DNA from: Treponema bryantii NK4A124
GTDB lineage: Bacteria > Spirochaetota > Spirochaetia > Treponematales > Treponemataceae
DNA length: 64,000 nucleotides
NCBI RefSeq assembly: GCF_000421345.1
Contig: NZ_ATWV01000002.1
Span: forward strand, 186,001 to 250,000
Direction: 5' to 3'
Shown here: positions 1 to 8,360 of the stretch, one piece after another
How the letters are laid out: each line of letters starts with the position of its first letter
Numbering within the stretch: position 1 is the stretch's first letter
Notes under the pieces: generated by a model
Database searches by the model: none
The model's input: the letters and a program-made list of their open reading frames with translations, nothing else
Told to the model about the DNA's origin: nothing
Made by a program: the position numbers and the translations under genes

Positions 1-1
1 G

Positions 2-424
2 ATGGCCCACTGTGATGAAATTATTCTCACCCAGGATTATGAGCACAGCCTTCTGGCTACTGCTTCTTCGGGAATGGGCTACTCTAATGTTATCCGTGCC
101 CTTATTTCTGACGACGCAGATACAGGAATCATCATCGAAAATATTCCGGCTGCCTTTATTGGAAAGACCTACGGCGAGTATGAAACTCACCTTGAACAGA
201 ACGGAAACAAGGGCGGAGTTCTTGTAGGCCTTCTTTTGAATACCGGAAACTTCCACCAGCGCCGTAAAGATGCTTTACGGGAAGCTCAGAAGAACCCGGA
301 TATTAAGGCAATTGTAGATAATCTGAAAAAGGTTAAAACTCTCAAGAGTAACGAGCCTGTGCTGACCCCGGCAGCAGATTTTGTAATTCAGAAAAACACC
401 AAGGCAATTCTTGTCCGCGGGTAA
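2..424 (+). CDS. C-terminal part of a putative K+ channel / RCK-type protein (5' truncated by the window)
   Basis: The frame is open from the first base, so the gene starts upstream; the Met at base 2 is probably internal. The visible 140 residues look like the cytoplasmic end of a TrkA/RCK-type potassium channel: a 'HCDEIIL' stretch as at the end of a nucleotide-binding fold, then 'FIGKTYGEY', which resembles the 'GKTFGEL' found in bacterial K+ channel tails, and an ending 'DFVIQKNTKAILVRG', typical of a TrkA-C-like segment. No membrane segment is visible because the N-terminus is missing. It ends 22 bases before a cyclic-nucleotide-binding protein on the same strand, so the two may be co-transcribed. 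The family call is tentative; another NAD-binding regulatory subunit is possible. Confidence 0.5.
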   Translation: MAHCDEIILTQDYEHSLLATASSGMGYSNVIRALISDDADTGIIIENIPAAFIGKTYGEYETHLEQNGNKGGVLVGLLLNTGNFHQRRKDALREAQKNPDIKAIVDNLKKVKTLKSNEPVLTPAADFVIQKNTKAILVRG

Positions 425-446
425 GACTTGAGAGAGAGGTTTTGAT

Positions 447-962
447 ATGGATAAGTTTGAAGAAGTTTTACCAAAGCTTGTAAAGATACAGCTCTTTTCT
501 GATTTTAGTATTGATAATGAAAATGACTGCCGTATTCTTAAAGCTGTTTACGAGAGTATGGAAATTGAAAACTACCAGAAGGGCGAAGTGATTATTGAAG
601 AAGGAAAGCTTGGAGATGATTTTTATATTCTTTATAGCGGTAAGGTTCATATTTCCAGAAAGACTCCTGCAGGTGATGAAATTGCCCTTGCAGATCTTTC
701 AAGTGAAATGAACATTTTCTTTGGAGAAACTGCACTTATAAGTGATGATCCTAGAACCGCTACTGTAAAGGCTTTGACAGACTGTAAATGTATTGCGCTT
801 TCGAGCACAAAGTTTCTGGAGGTTTGCGACCGCGAACCGCTTTTAGGTTACCGCGTGCTTTTAAAGCTTGCACAGAGAATGGCAAAAACTGTCCGCGATA
901 CAAACAGTGATAAGGCAACCTTATACGAAGCCTTGTTCAATGAAATAGAATCAGGAGTGTAA
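447..962 (+). CDS. Single-domain cyclic-nucleotide-binding protein (Crp-like sensor, no HTH)
   Basis: 171 aa. Residues about 35-150 form a cNMP-binding beta-roll: 'KGEVIIEEGKLGDDFYILYSG' spacing is typical, followed by the phosphate-binding-cassette-like 'FFGETALISDDPRTATV' with the conserved Gly-Glu and Arg. After the roll there is only a short helical tail, with no helix-turn-helix, so it is not a complete CRP regulator. It could sense cAMP or cGMP and act through a partner. An AGAGAGG ribosome-binding site lies upstream. It sits between a putative K+ channel fragment and rsgA; rsgA begins one base after its stop. Two class III cyclases occur later in the window (28.6-30.8 and 47.3-50.1 kb), so a cyclic nucleotide is probably made in this cell. 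A direct link is inference. Confidence 0.8.
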   Translation: MDKFEEVLPKLVKIQLFSDFSIDNENDCRILKAVYESMEIENYQKGEVIIEEGKLGDDFYILYSGKVHISRKTPAGDEIALADLSSEMNIFFGETALISDDPRTATVKALTDCKCIALSSTKFLEVCDREPLLGYRVLLKLAQRMAKTVRDTNSDKATLYEALFNEIESGV

Positions 963-963
963 A

Positions 964-1950
964 TTGAAAGGCACTGTAATAGCAGGAACAAATAATCTTT
1001 TTACTGTTGAATGCGAAGACGAAGTAATCCGTAACTGCACCATTAAAGGCAAGGTTATAAAAACCGAAAAGGAATATTATAACCCGATTGCACCGGGCGA
1101 TATTGTTGAGATTGAACCTGATGAACTTAATGATGAAAAGGGACAGATTATTTCTCTCGAACCTCGCCGCAATACTTTTTTACGCTGGAACGTAAAAGGC
1201 CGTTGTCCTCAGCTTCTGGCCAGTAATCTTGATTATCTGATTCTTGTCTGCACTCCGGACGAACCTCCTTTCCGTCCCCGCTTTACAGACCGTGCTCTGG
1301 CTCAGGCAGAGCATCAGGGAATTACTCCGGTAATTGTCTGCAACAAGTGGGATTTAGCCGAAGCCATGCAGACCGATGGCCGTGAAGAAGAGTTTGAAGA
1401 AATAGACCACCGTCTTTCCATCTGGGAAGATTTGGGCTACAAGGTTCTTCGCATTTCTGCAAAAACCGGAGAAGGCATGCAGGAGTTTGCAGAGCTGCTT
1501 GAAGATAAGCTTTCGGCTTTTGTGGGCCAGTCGGGAGTAGGTAAGTCCAGTCTTATAAACGTTATGGATAATTCCTGCGTTCTTAAAACAGGAAGCCTTT
1601 CTAAAAAATACGGTCGGGGAAGCCATACCACAACCAAGGGTACGCTGATTCACCTGACTTTGAATGAGACATTGACAGAAGGAATACAGGGCCGTAAGGC
1701 AAATATCATAGATACACCGGGTATCCGCCGTTTTGTGTTAGATGATATCGAAGCCGATGACCTTGCACTCTACTTCCGTGAATTTGAACCATACGTCGGC
1801 AAGTGTAAGTTTGGAATGAACTGCCGGCACATAACAGAACCAGACTGCGCGGTGCGCAAGGCTGTTGAAGACGGAGCAATAACTGCAGAACGTTACGACA
1901 GCTGGCAGAGAATCAGCGAAGAAATCCGCACAGGTAGCTGGAGCGATTAA
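964..1950 (+). CDS. rsgA: Ribosome small-subunit-dependent GTPase RsgA
   Basis: 328 aa, the usual length. RsgA is a circularly permuted GTPase that acts in late 30S subunit maturation. The motif order is the permuted one: NKWD (G4) near residue 127, then the P-loop 'GQSGVGKSS' near 188, then DTPG (G3) near 249. An N-terminal OB-fold-like region precedes them. The C-terminal zinc-binding region shows the Cys/His pattern 'CKFGMNCRHITEPDC' near residue 280. The start is TTG, one base after the upstream stop, with GGAGTG overlapping the end of the previous gene; no ATG gives the family's N-terminus. It is probably translationally coupled to the cNMP-binding gene. A pair of palindromic repeats follows immediately. 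Confidence 0.95.
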   Translation: MKGTVIAGTNNLFTVECEDEVIRNCTIKGKVIKTEKEYYNPIAPGDIVEIEPDELNDEKGQIISLEPRRNTFLRWNVKGRCPQLLASNLDYLILVCTPDEPPFRPRFTDRALAQAEHQGITPVIVCNKWDLAEAMQTDGREEEFEEIDHRLSIWEDLGYKVLRISAKTGEGMQEFAELLEDKLSAFVGQSGVGKSSLINVMDNSCVLKTGSLSKKYGRGSHTTTKGTLIHLTLNETLTEGIQGRKANIIDTPGIRRFVLDDIEADDLALYFREFEPYVGKCKFGMNCRHITEPDCAVRKAVEDGAITAERYDSWQRISEEIRTGSWSD

Positions 1951-1954
1951 CTGC

Positions 1955-2043
1955 GGTGGTTTCGATACACTCGCTTCGCGAGCACTCAACCACCGGTGGT
2001 TGGAGTAGTACGGTGCTGACGCACCTATCGTATCGAAACCACC
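1955..2043. repeat. Family A palindromic repeats, opposite-orientation pair
   Basis: Two abutting copies at 1955-1994 and 1995-2043 share the arms GGTGGTT and AACCACC but point opposite ways. The first has TTCGATAC on its left and CTCAACC on its right; the second is reversed. The apexes differ but are each self-complementary: CTCGC/GCGAG in the first and GGTGC/GCACC in the second. The pair fills the gap between rsgA and mutS2 and could fold as DNA or RNA. There is no T-run, so it is not a canonical terminator. Confidence 0.9.
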
Positions 2044-2058
2044 ATATTATAAAGAACT

Positions 2059-4614
2059 ATGAATACCAAAACTTTACAGGAAATAGACTATTTTAGAATC
2101 CGTGAGGAAATTGCGGGTTATTGTGTTTCGGCAGAAGGCCGCCAGAAATTGCTTGAGCGCGAGCCTTTACGAAAAACCGAAGAAATTGAAAATCTTAAAA
2201 ATCTCAGCCGAGAATGGAGCACTTATTTTGCTGCCGGCAGGGCAAATCCTGTCTCTGCCTGGGAACCTGTGCATCCGCTTTTAAGCATTATAAAGGCTCG
2301 GGGTGCATCCCTCAGCCTTGAGCAGGTGCATTATCTCGGCCAGTTTATTACAAGCATCAACAGTGTTAAAAAAGCAATCCAGCTTCATGCTCAGGAATTG
2401 TCTCTTAAGCTGCTTGCAGAACAGGTTGCTTCCCTCCCTGATATTTCTGATATGGAAAAAAAGGTCTTCAGAATTATCACACCGGATGGAGAGATGCGGG
2501 AGCTTCCGGAAGTTGTGGCAATCAGAAAGCAGATTGCTTCCCTTAATGCAAAAATCCGTACGATTATGCAGGGCTTTACTTCTGACCAGAAATTGTCAGA
2601 TGTTCTTCAGAGTAACCTGCCTGTTTTGCGTAACGGCCGTCAGGTGCTTGCTGTAAAGGCCAGCCTGCAGAATCGAATCCCCGGTATTGTGCACGAGGTA
2701 AGCCAGACTGCTCAGACAGTTTACGTTGAACCGGAAGAGGCTGTGCTTTGCAGTAACGAGCTTATTCAAAAAGAGTTTGAGCTGCAGGCTGTAATCAAAA
2801 AGATTCTTCTGGAATTAACAGAGGCACTGCAGCCATATATTCCGGCTATAAAGCAGGCTCTGCCTGTCATGATATTGTTTGATACAACCCAGGCCGCTGA
2901 ACGCTGGGGAGCAGAACATAACTGTACCTACGCCCAGGAGGCAGGAAAAGAACCTCCGCTTCTGCTTAAGGCCCGACACCCACTTCTTGGTGACAAGGCT
3001 GTGCCAATTGATATCCGCTTTATGGAAGGTAAGCGAGTGCTTATTATCACCGGCCCGAATACCGGCGGTAAAACTGTTTCCCTTAAAACATTTGCTCTGC
3101 TTTCCATGCTAAACCAGTCGGGCTTCCCGATTCCTGCCGGAGATGGAACAAGGCTTCCTGTTTTCAGTAATGTCTTTGCTGATATTGGAGATGACCAGTC
3201 TCTGGACCAGAGTCTTTCTACCTTCAGCGGCCACATGAAAAATATTGCTCAGGCTGTAAACTCTGCAAAGGCAGACACTTTGATTCTGCTCGATGAGCTT
3301 GGAAGCGGAACTGACCCTCAGGAAGGAACTGCAATTTCTATGGCAGTTCTGGACGAGCTGATTAAGAAACAGTCCTTCGTGTTAGTTACAACTCACCAGG
3401 GAATTTTAAAAAATTATGGATACACAAATCCCTGCTGTATAAATGCCAGTGTTGAGTTTAATCAGGATACACTTTCGCCATCCTATCATCTTTTGATGGG
3501 AGTTCCGGGAGAAAGTCATGCTCTTGATATTGCACAAAAGAGCGGGCTTCCGGGTGGCATCTGTAAGGCTGCCCGTAATTATATTGCAACAGAACAGGCT
3601 GATGTTTCTGCTCTTATCCGCGGTCTCAACCGCAAGCACGTAGAGCTCAATAAAGTTCAGAAGGAAGCAGAGCGGCTTGCGGCAGAATCTAAAGAAAAAT
3701 CTGAAAAGCTCCGACAGAGAGAGCTTGAACTTCGCCGCCTTGAAAATAATCTTAAGAAGGGCAAGCAGCAGGAGCTTAATGATTTTCTTATTCACAGCCG
3801 TCGCCAGCTGGAAAATCTTGTGCGCACACTTAAGGAAGGTGAAATCACAAGAGAAAAAACTTTGAGCGTAAAGCAGTACATTGCAGAGCTTACAGAAGAC
3901 ACCATGCGGCTCGACAATAAGATTGAAGCTGAAGAAGAACGCCTTGCCCGTGATGAAAAGCAGTTTGCAGAAGAAAAGGCAAAAGCACCAAAGCATTCAA
4001 CTTCAAGCAATAAAAAGACAAAGAAAAAGATGAGCAATGCCGAGGCTCTTAAGTATGCAACCTCAAATGCACAGCTGGAAGCACAGACTACAGGCACTGC
4101 CGCAGAAAAAAGCCGCCAGTCTGCAGCCACGGTTCCTCTTACCTTTGCACCAGGGGCGCGTGTAAAAGCCGGCAGTTCAGGAAACGAAGGCCTTCTCATT
4201 GAACTTGCAAAGAAAGGCGTATGGCAGGTTCAGTTTGGCAGCATCAAAATGCAGATGAAGGAAAAGGACCTGCGTCTTATACAAGGGGCTGCCGCAGAGA
4301 GCTCGGCGCCTCTCAAGGCAGACGTTTCCATTGAACTTGCAGACGATGTGTCAAACGGAATTTACGAGCGGCCGGTATTTGAACTGCGCCTTTTAGGAAT
4401 GCGTTCAGACGAAGCAGTACACGCCCTTGAGCGCCAGATAGACCTCTGCGTGCTTCATAACTTCCCTCATTTTAGTGTAATTCACGGAAAGGGCGACGGA
4501 GTTTTGATGCAGGCTGTAAGCGATTATCTTTCCCACTGTTCGGTGGTTGCAGAGTTTTCCAAGGCTCCGGCAGAAGACGGCGGGGCTGGTAAGACTTACG
4601 TGACACTAAAGTGA
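2059..4614 (+). CDS. mutS2: MutS2 family ATPase with C-terminal Smr domain
   Basis: 851 aa. MutS2 proteins act in anti-recombination and/or rescue of collided ribosomes, not mismatch repair. The N-terminal MutS core and clamp lead to Walker A 'GPNTGGKTVSLKT' near residue 332 and Walker B 'LILLDELGSGTDPQEGTA' near 410. A charged coiled coil (about 525-650) and a KOW-like linker precede a C-terminal Smr domain (about 765-851). In that domain the usual 'LDLRG' reads 'LRLLG', losing the acidic residue, and 'HGKGTG' reads 'HGKGDG', so its nuclease activity may be altered. The gene is preceded by a repeat pair rather than a clear promoter, so it may depend on rsgA transcription. It overlaps or nearly abuts the methyltransferase that follows. 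Confidence 0.93.
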   Translation: MNTKTLQEIDYFRIREEIAGYCVSAEGRQKLLEREPLRKTEEIENLKNLSREWSTYFAAGRANPVSAWEPVHPLLSIIKARGASLSLEQVHYLGQFITSINSVKKAIQLHAQELSLKLLAEQVASLPDISDMEKKVFRIITPDGEMRELPEVVAIRKQIASLNAKIRTIMQGFTSDQKLSDVLQSNLPVLRNGRQVLAVKASLQNRIPGIVHEVSQTAQTVYVEPEEAVLCSNELIQKEFELQAVIKKILLELTEALQPYIPAIKQALPVMILFDTTQAAERWGAEHNCTYAQEAGKEPPLLLKARHPLLGDKAVPIDIRFMEGKRVLIITGPNTGGKTVSLKTFALLSMLNQSGFPIPAGDGTRLPVFSNVFADIGDDQSLDQSLSTFSGHMKNIAQAVNSAKADTLILLDELGSGTDPQEGTAISMAVLDELIKKQSFVLVTTHQGILKNYGYTNPCCINASVEFNQDTLSPSYHLLMGVPGESHALDIAQKSGLPGGICKAARNYIATEQADVSALIRGLNRKHVELNKVQKEAERLAAESKEKSEKLRQRELELRRLENNLKKGKQQELNDFLIHSRRQLENLVRTLKEGEITREKTLSVKQYIAELTEDTMRLDNKIEAEEERLARDEKQFAEEKAKAPKHSTSSNKKTKKKMSNAEALKYATSNAQLEAQTTGTAAEKSRQSAATVPLTFAPGARVKAGSSGNEGLLIELAKKGVWQVQFGSIKMQMKEKDLRLIQGAAAESSAPLKADVSIELADDVSNGIYERPVFELRLLGMRSDEAVHALERQIDLCVLHNFPHFSVIHGKGDGVLMQAVSDYLSHCSVVAEFSKAPAEDGGAGKTYVTLK

Positions 4615-4634
4615 CGGGGAAGTTCGGAGAATTT

Positions 4635-5435
4635 ATGGACTGGTTTGAATCAGAAAAGTTCTGGACACAATATGCGCCGATAATGTTCGACGATGCCCGC
4701 TGGGCCGAAGCACCGGCGGTAGCACAGTATGTAAAAGACCTGGCAGAGCTGGAAGAGGGCTCTAAGGTGCTGGATGCAGGCTGCGGGCTTGGCCGCATTT
4801 CTGTAGAGCTCGCTGCCCTGGGCTTAGACGTAACCGGCGTAGACATAATCCAGAGCGAGCTCGATGCTGCCCGCGACTCCGCCGAAGCAGAAGGTGTTCC
4901 ACTTACTTTAATCAACCACGACCTCCGTACCTTCCACGCCCCAGAACAATTTGACTGCGCAATAAATCTTTATACATCCTTTGGTTACTGTGCCACAATA
5001 GAAGAAGACCTGCAGATTCTCCGCAACATCTGCGAAAGCTTAAAAACTGGCGGTACCTTTATTCTTGAATGCACCAGCCGCGAAACTGCAATTCTCTACT
5101 GGACACCCGGCGAGGAATTTGAACGCGCGGGCTATAAGGTTGTAACCCACTTCGAAGTAGTTGGCGCCTGGGAAGGATTACGCTCGCAGTGGACCCTTTA
5201 TCCCTTAGATACCCCGACATTGCGAGGTACGCAAGAACCCCCGTCATTGCGAGGTGCGCCAGCGACGAAGCAACCTATAATAGATCACACCTTCATTCAG
5301 CGCCTTTATCCGGCCAGCTTCCTCAGAGACAAATTAATTGAATTCGGATTTTCAAAAGCAGAAGTCTTCGGAGATTATGATAAATCACCGTATAACGAGA
5401 AAGCAAGAACTATGGTGATTATAGGTACAAAATAA
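4635..5435 (+). CDS. Class I SAM-dependent methyltransferase with a repeat-encoded insertion
   Basis: 266 aa from ATG 4635, which has GGAG five bases upstream. A GTG at 4611 overlapping the mutS2 stop would add 8 residues and is less well supported. The SAM-binding motif I is 'VLDAGCGLGRISVELA', followed by an acidic motif in 'VTGVDI'. The substrate is unknown; the N-terminus 'MDWFESEKFW' is typical of small bacterial methyltransferases of the methyltransferase-11/25 type. Residues about 195-215 are encoded by a family B palindromic repeat (5217-5276) inserted in frame, after which family-like sequence resumes at 'IIDHTFIQRLYP'. The insert lies outside the SAM-binding core, so the enzyme may still work. 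Probably co-transcribed with mutS2. Confidence 0.8.
   Translation: MDWFESEKFWTQYAPIMFDDARWAEAPAVAQYVKDLAELEEGSKVLDAGCGLGRISVELAALGLDVTGVDIIQSELDAARDSAEAEGVPLTLINHDLRTFHAPEQFDCAINLYTSFGYCATIEEDLQILRNICESLKTGGTFILECTSRETAILYWTPGEEFERAGYKVVTHFEVVGAWEGLRSQWTLYPLDTPTLRGTQEPPSLRGAPATKQPIIDHTFIQRLYPASFLRDKLIEFGFSKAEVFGDYDKSPYNEKARTMVIIGTK
5217..5276. repeat. Family B repeat inserted in frame in a CDS
   Basis: Two tandem CATTGCGAGGT units (5217 and about 5244) followed by AGCGACGAAGCAACC resemble the widespread 'CGTCATTGCGAGG...GCAATCC' bacterial repeat, also present at 58221-58254 and 50821-50907. The length and phase keep the methyltransferase frame open. Confidence 0.8.
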
Positions 5436-5440
5436 TTACG

Positions 5441-5465
5441 GTGGTTGAGCCTGTCGAAACTACCG
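5441..5465. repeat. Family A repeat, minimal form
   Basis: A single 25-base copy with the short centre GAGCCTGTCGAAA and no apex hairpin, between two convergent genes. The same minimal centre occurs in reverse inside the giant lipoprotein gene at 45147-45171. Confidence 0.75.
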
Positions 5466-5480
5466 CAGAATAACGGTAGT

Positions 5481-6566
5481 TTATGATATAACCCGATTCT
5501 TTCCAGAGCTTTTTGCAGTATAAAGCTTTTTATCAACTTCCTGCAGAAGAATATCGTAAGTCATATCTTCTGTACAGGTCATAAAGCCGGCACTTACAGT
5601 TATAAAGCGTCCGTCTTTTACTTCAATTGTAGTGCGGGTTTCTTCAAGAATATCTTCTACAATTTTAAGAGCCTCGCTTCTGTTCTTTTTAGGAATCAGT
5701 ACAAGAAACTCCTCTCCGCCATAGCGGCAAACTGTTGTACCGTTTTTTTCAGTTGCTTTTAAGAGACTGGCAAACTTTCTTAAAATAACGTCTCCAAAAG
5801 GATGTCCATATTTATCGTTTACAAACTTAAAATCGTCGATGTCAAACATTGCAATATGGAGTTTTTCTGTATCACCAAGGGTAAGAATTGCTAGCTTTAA
5901 GAAATTGTTGAAGTAGCGGCGGTTGTAAAGGCCTGTAAGTTCATCTGTATTAGCCTGTCTTTCATAGAGCATAGAAAGCTGCTGGATGGTATGTCTGTCG
6001 TGAGAATTCTGCTTTGAAACAATATAAGAGAAAGTAAAAAGTACACAGCTTGCAATAATCATACTGCAAAGCTGATCTATAAAAGCATCTTCATGTTCCA
6101 TTGTTGTAAAAAACTGGGGACAATATTGATAGGTAACAAAAAGTCCGGAATACACAAGCAAAATCAGAATAAAAATAATGATTCTTGTTTTTCCTCTGAG
6201 GGCCAGAGCTGCACATACTACGGCTACAAGCAGATAAAAAGGCATTCCGCCATGAAGTCCGGCATTTGCGAAAAACATCATAGGAAAAATAATCAAGCCT
6301 GTAATAGAAATACAAATTGTTGCAAAAAGATTTGTTTTTTGAGTTTTAATACCCCAGATTGAAAGTCCTGTTAAAAGAAAAAAAGATATTAATGGAAGAA
6401 GCCATGCCATAGCAGGAAGGCCTATCAGATAAGATTCAATGGCTCCGAACAACTCTCCAAAACCTGCACATAAAACCATTGCATATGTTATGCGTTTTTG
6501 AAGAGTTACTTTTGGAGAGAATATAGTGGAGCGGATTTTTTTTAATGCTGATATAATTCCTTCCAT
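5481..6566 (-). CDS. Membrane-bound diguanylate cyclase (GGDEF)
   Basis: 361 aa. Six hydrophobic segments (about residues 26-190) form an N-terminal membrane sensor of unknown ligand. The C-terminal GGDEF domain begins at 'DELTGLYNRR' and has the active-site loop GGEEF near residue 284, so synthesis of c-di-GMP from two GTP is expected. The inhibitory RxxD I-site normally five residues before the loop is absent (KNGT at that place), so product feedback by this route is unlikely. It stands alone, convergent with the methyltransferase and divergent from the GH3 gene. A second membrane GGDEF protein lies at 15.1-16.2 kb. No EAL or HD-GYP phosphodiesterase is present in the window. Confidence 0.9.
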   Translation of the reverse strand: MEGIISALKKIRSTIFSPKVTLQKRITYAMVLCAGFGELFGAIESYLIGLPAMAWLLPLISFFLLTGLSIWGIKTQKTNLFATICISITGLIIFPMMFFANAGLHGGMPFYLLVAVVCAALALRGKTRIIIFILILLVYSGLFVTYQYCPQFFTTMEHEDAFIDQLCSMIIASCVLFTFSYIVSKQNSHDRHTIQQLSMLYERQANTDELTGLYNRRYFNNFLKLAILTLGDTEKLHIAMFDIDDFKFVNDKYGHPFGDVILRKFASLLKATEKNGTTVCRYGGEEFLVLIPKKNRSEALKIVEDILEETRTTIEVKDGRFITVSAGFMTCTEDMTYDILLQEVDKKLYTAKSSGKNRVIS

Positions 6567-6618
6567 TTTAACTATTATATATCCATAAATGGACTACTGC
6601 AAGGTATATTTTCTGCTG

Positions 6619-6647
6619 TTGAATTATCCGAAAATGGGTATTATAAT
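6619..6647 (+). promoter_or_regulatory. Predicted sigma70 promoter for the GH3 gene, giving a near-leaderless mRNA
   Basis: TTGAAT at 6619-6624, a 17-base spacer, TATAAT at 6642-6647. The start codon is only 9 bases after the -10 box and no ribosome-binding site precedes it. Confidence 0.65.
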
Positions 6648-6656
6648 AAACGAATT

Positions 6657-8360
6657 ATGTCGAGAAAAACAAAAACCAAGAATGTAGCATTCATCAATTT
6701 TGCATTGGGAATGGCTGGAAGAATTCATTTAAGCAAGGTCAAAAAGGCCTCTAAAAACTGTAAAAAAGCTTCAGAGAACACATTACGTGGTATTCTTGAG
6801 TATGCAAAAGACTCAGAATGGGGTAAAGCACACAATTTCGCTGAAATACTGAAAGCAAGCACGTATGAAGAACTTGTAGAACTCTGGCAGAAGAATGTTC
6901 CTCCTCAGGATTACGAAGATTTGCGTCCTTTTGTTGAGCGTCATAAAAATGGCGAGGAAAACGTACTTTTCCCTGGAAAGCCTAAAATGTACGCAACTAC
7001 CAGCGGTACAACAAATGAACCAAAGTGGATTCCAATCACAAACGAATATTACGACAATGTTTACAGCAAGATGACAAATATCTGGCTATATACTTTCCTT
7101 ATGCACCGTCGTCATTGTTTTGAAGGACCTGCTATCTCTATTGTAGGAAAGGCTATTGAAGGTTCTGCTCCAGATGGAACTGTTTACGGTTCTGTTTCCG
7201 GAGTTACCCGCCGTGATATTCCTGAATTTGTAAAGCCAATTCATTCTGCTCCTGCAGATGTTTTTGATATTAAAGATTATACCGCCCGCTATTACACAAT
7301 CATGCGAATAGGTATTGAACAGAATGTTCACATTATCATTACAGCAAACCCTTCTACAATTGTAGAAATGCAGAATAACGTTAATCAGTTCTTTGATGAA
7401 TACTGCAATGATATTGAAAAGGGTACTCTTAACGAAAAACTGGATATTTCGCCGGAAATCCGTGCAGCTTTGCAGCCTGTTTTCCATCCGAATCCAGAAC
7501 GTGCAGCAGAACTTCGTGCTCTTAAAGCAAAATACGGTCAGGTTCTTCCAAAACACTACTGGCCAGACATGCAGATTCTTACAACCTGGAAGTGCGGAAA
7601 CACCAGTGTTTACATGGAAAAGTTTAAGAACTCTTTCCCGGAAAAAATGCTCTACCAGGAATTCAGTTACTTCTCTTCTGAATGCAGAACAGGTCTTGTA
7701 TTGAACGGAAAAAATGATACTGTTCTTTTCCCTCATATGCATTATTTTGAATTTGTAAAAGAAGAAGAAATAGATTCACCTGAAAAGCACTTCTTACAGA
7801 TTAATGAAGTTGAAGTAGGTAAGCGCTATTCAATTTACGTAACAACTTATGCAGGTCTTTACCGCTACAATATGAATGACCTTGTTGAAGTAACAGGTTA
7901 CTATGGAACAATTCCTACAATTCAGTTTATTCAGAAGATTAACGGAATTATTTCTATGACTGGTGAAAAGATTCATGAACGTCAGTTTATTGAAGCTGTG
8001 CATCTTGCAGAAAAGGAGTCTGGCATTAAGACTAAGTTCTTTGTAGGTTTTGCTGATATTCAGAATTCTGTTTATAACTTTTACTACGAGTTTGAAAATA
8101 CTTCTCTTGCAGATGAAGAAGTTAAAAAGTTCAATGCTCTCGTAGATAAAAAACTGATGGAAATAAACTGCGAATACCAGGCAAAGAGAGATTCTCTCCG
8201 CATTGCAGAACCTCTTCCATTTGTTTTGCAGAAGGATTCTTTTGAAACTTACAAGGAACGCTGCATTTTGGCAGGTGCCCGCGACGGACAGTTTAAGTTG
8301 AACCTTCTTATGCAGGATGAAAAACGTCATGCAATGTTCAAAGACCTGGTTAGAAAATAA
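6657..8360 (+). CDS. GH3 family acyl-adenylating enzyme (auxin-responsive-promoter family)
   Basis: 567 aa. GH3 enzymes adenylate a carboxylate and transfer it to an amine or other acceptor. The ATP-binding signature 'YATTSGTTNEPKWIPIT' lies near residue 112 and the second conserved block 'GLYRYNMNDLVEVTGY' near 400, both typical of the family. The substrate of bacterial members is mostly unknown. The start ATG has no ribosome-binding site and lies just after a strong -10 box. Downstream on the same strand a HAD hydrolase overlaps its end, followed by a PlsC-type acyltransferase (opposite strand), a LolA-like carrier and an MMPL exporter. This context suggests making and exporting an acylated envelope lipid. 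That role is inference. Confidence 0.85.
   Translation: MSRKTKTKNVAFINFALGMAGRIHLSKVKKASKNCKKASENTLRGILEYAKDSEWGKAHNFAEILKASTYEELVELWQKNVPPQDYEDLRPFVERHKNGEENVLFPGKPKMYATTSGTTNEPKWIPITNEYYDNVYSKMTNIWLYTFLMHRRHCFEGPAISIVGKAIEGSAPDGTVYGSVSGVTRRDIPEFVKPIHSAPADVFDIKDYTARYYTIMRIGIEQNVHIIITANPSTIVEMQNNVNQFFDEYCNDIEKGTLNEKLDISPEIRAALQPVFHPNPERAAELRALKAKYGQVLPKHYWPDMQILTTWKCGNTSVYMEKFKNSFPEKMLYQEFSYFSSECRTGLVLNGKNDTVLFPHMHYFEFVKEEEIDSPEKHFLQINEVEVGKRYSIYVTTYAGLYRYNMNDLVEVTGYYGTIPTIQFIQKINGIISMTGEKIHERQFIEAVHLAEKESGIKTKFFVGFADIQNSVYNFYYEFENTSLADEEVKKFNALVDKKLMEINCEYQAKRDSLRIAEPLPFVLQKDSFETYKERCILAGARDGQFKLNLLMQDEKRHAMFKDLVRK

Noticed and set aside
3406-3996. Open frame antisense to mutS2
   Set aside because: Sense-strand motifs are unambiguous and the antisense product is Phe/Lys/Cys-rich without a domain.
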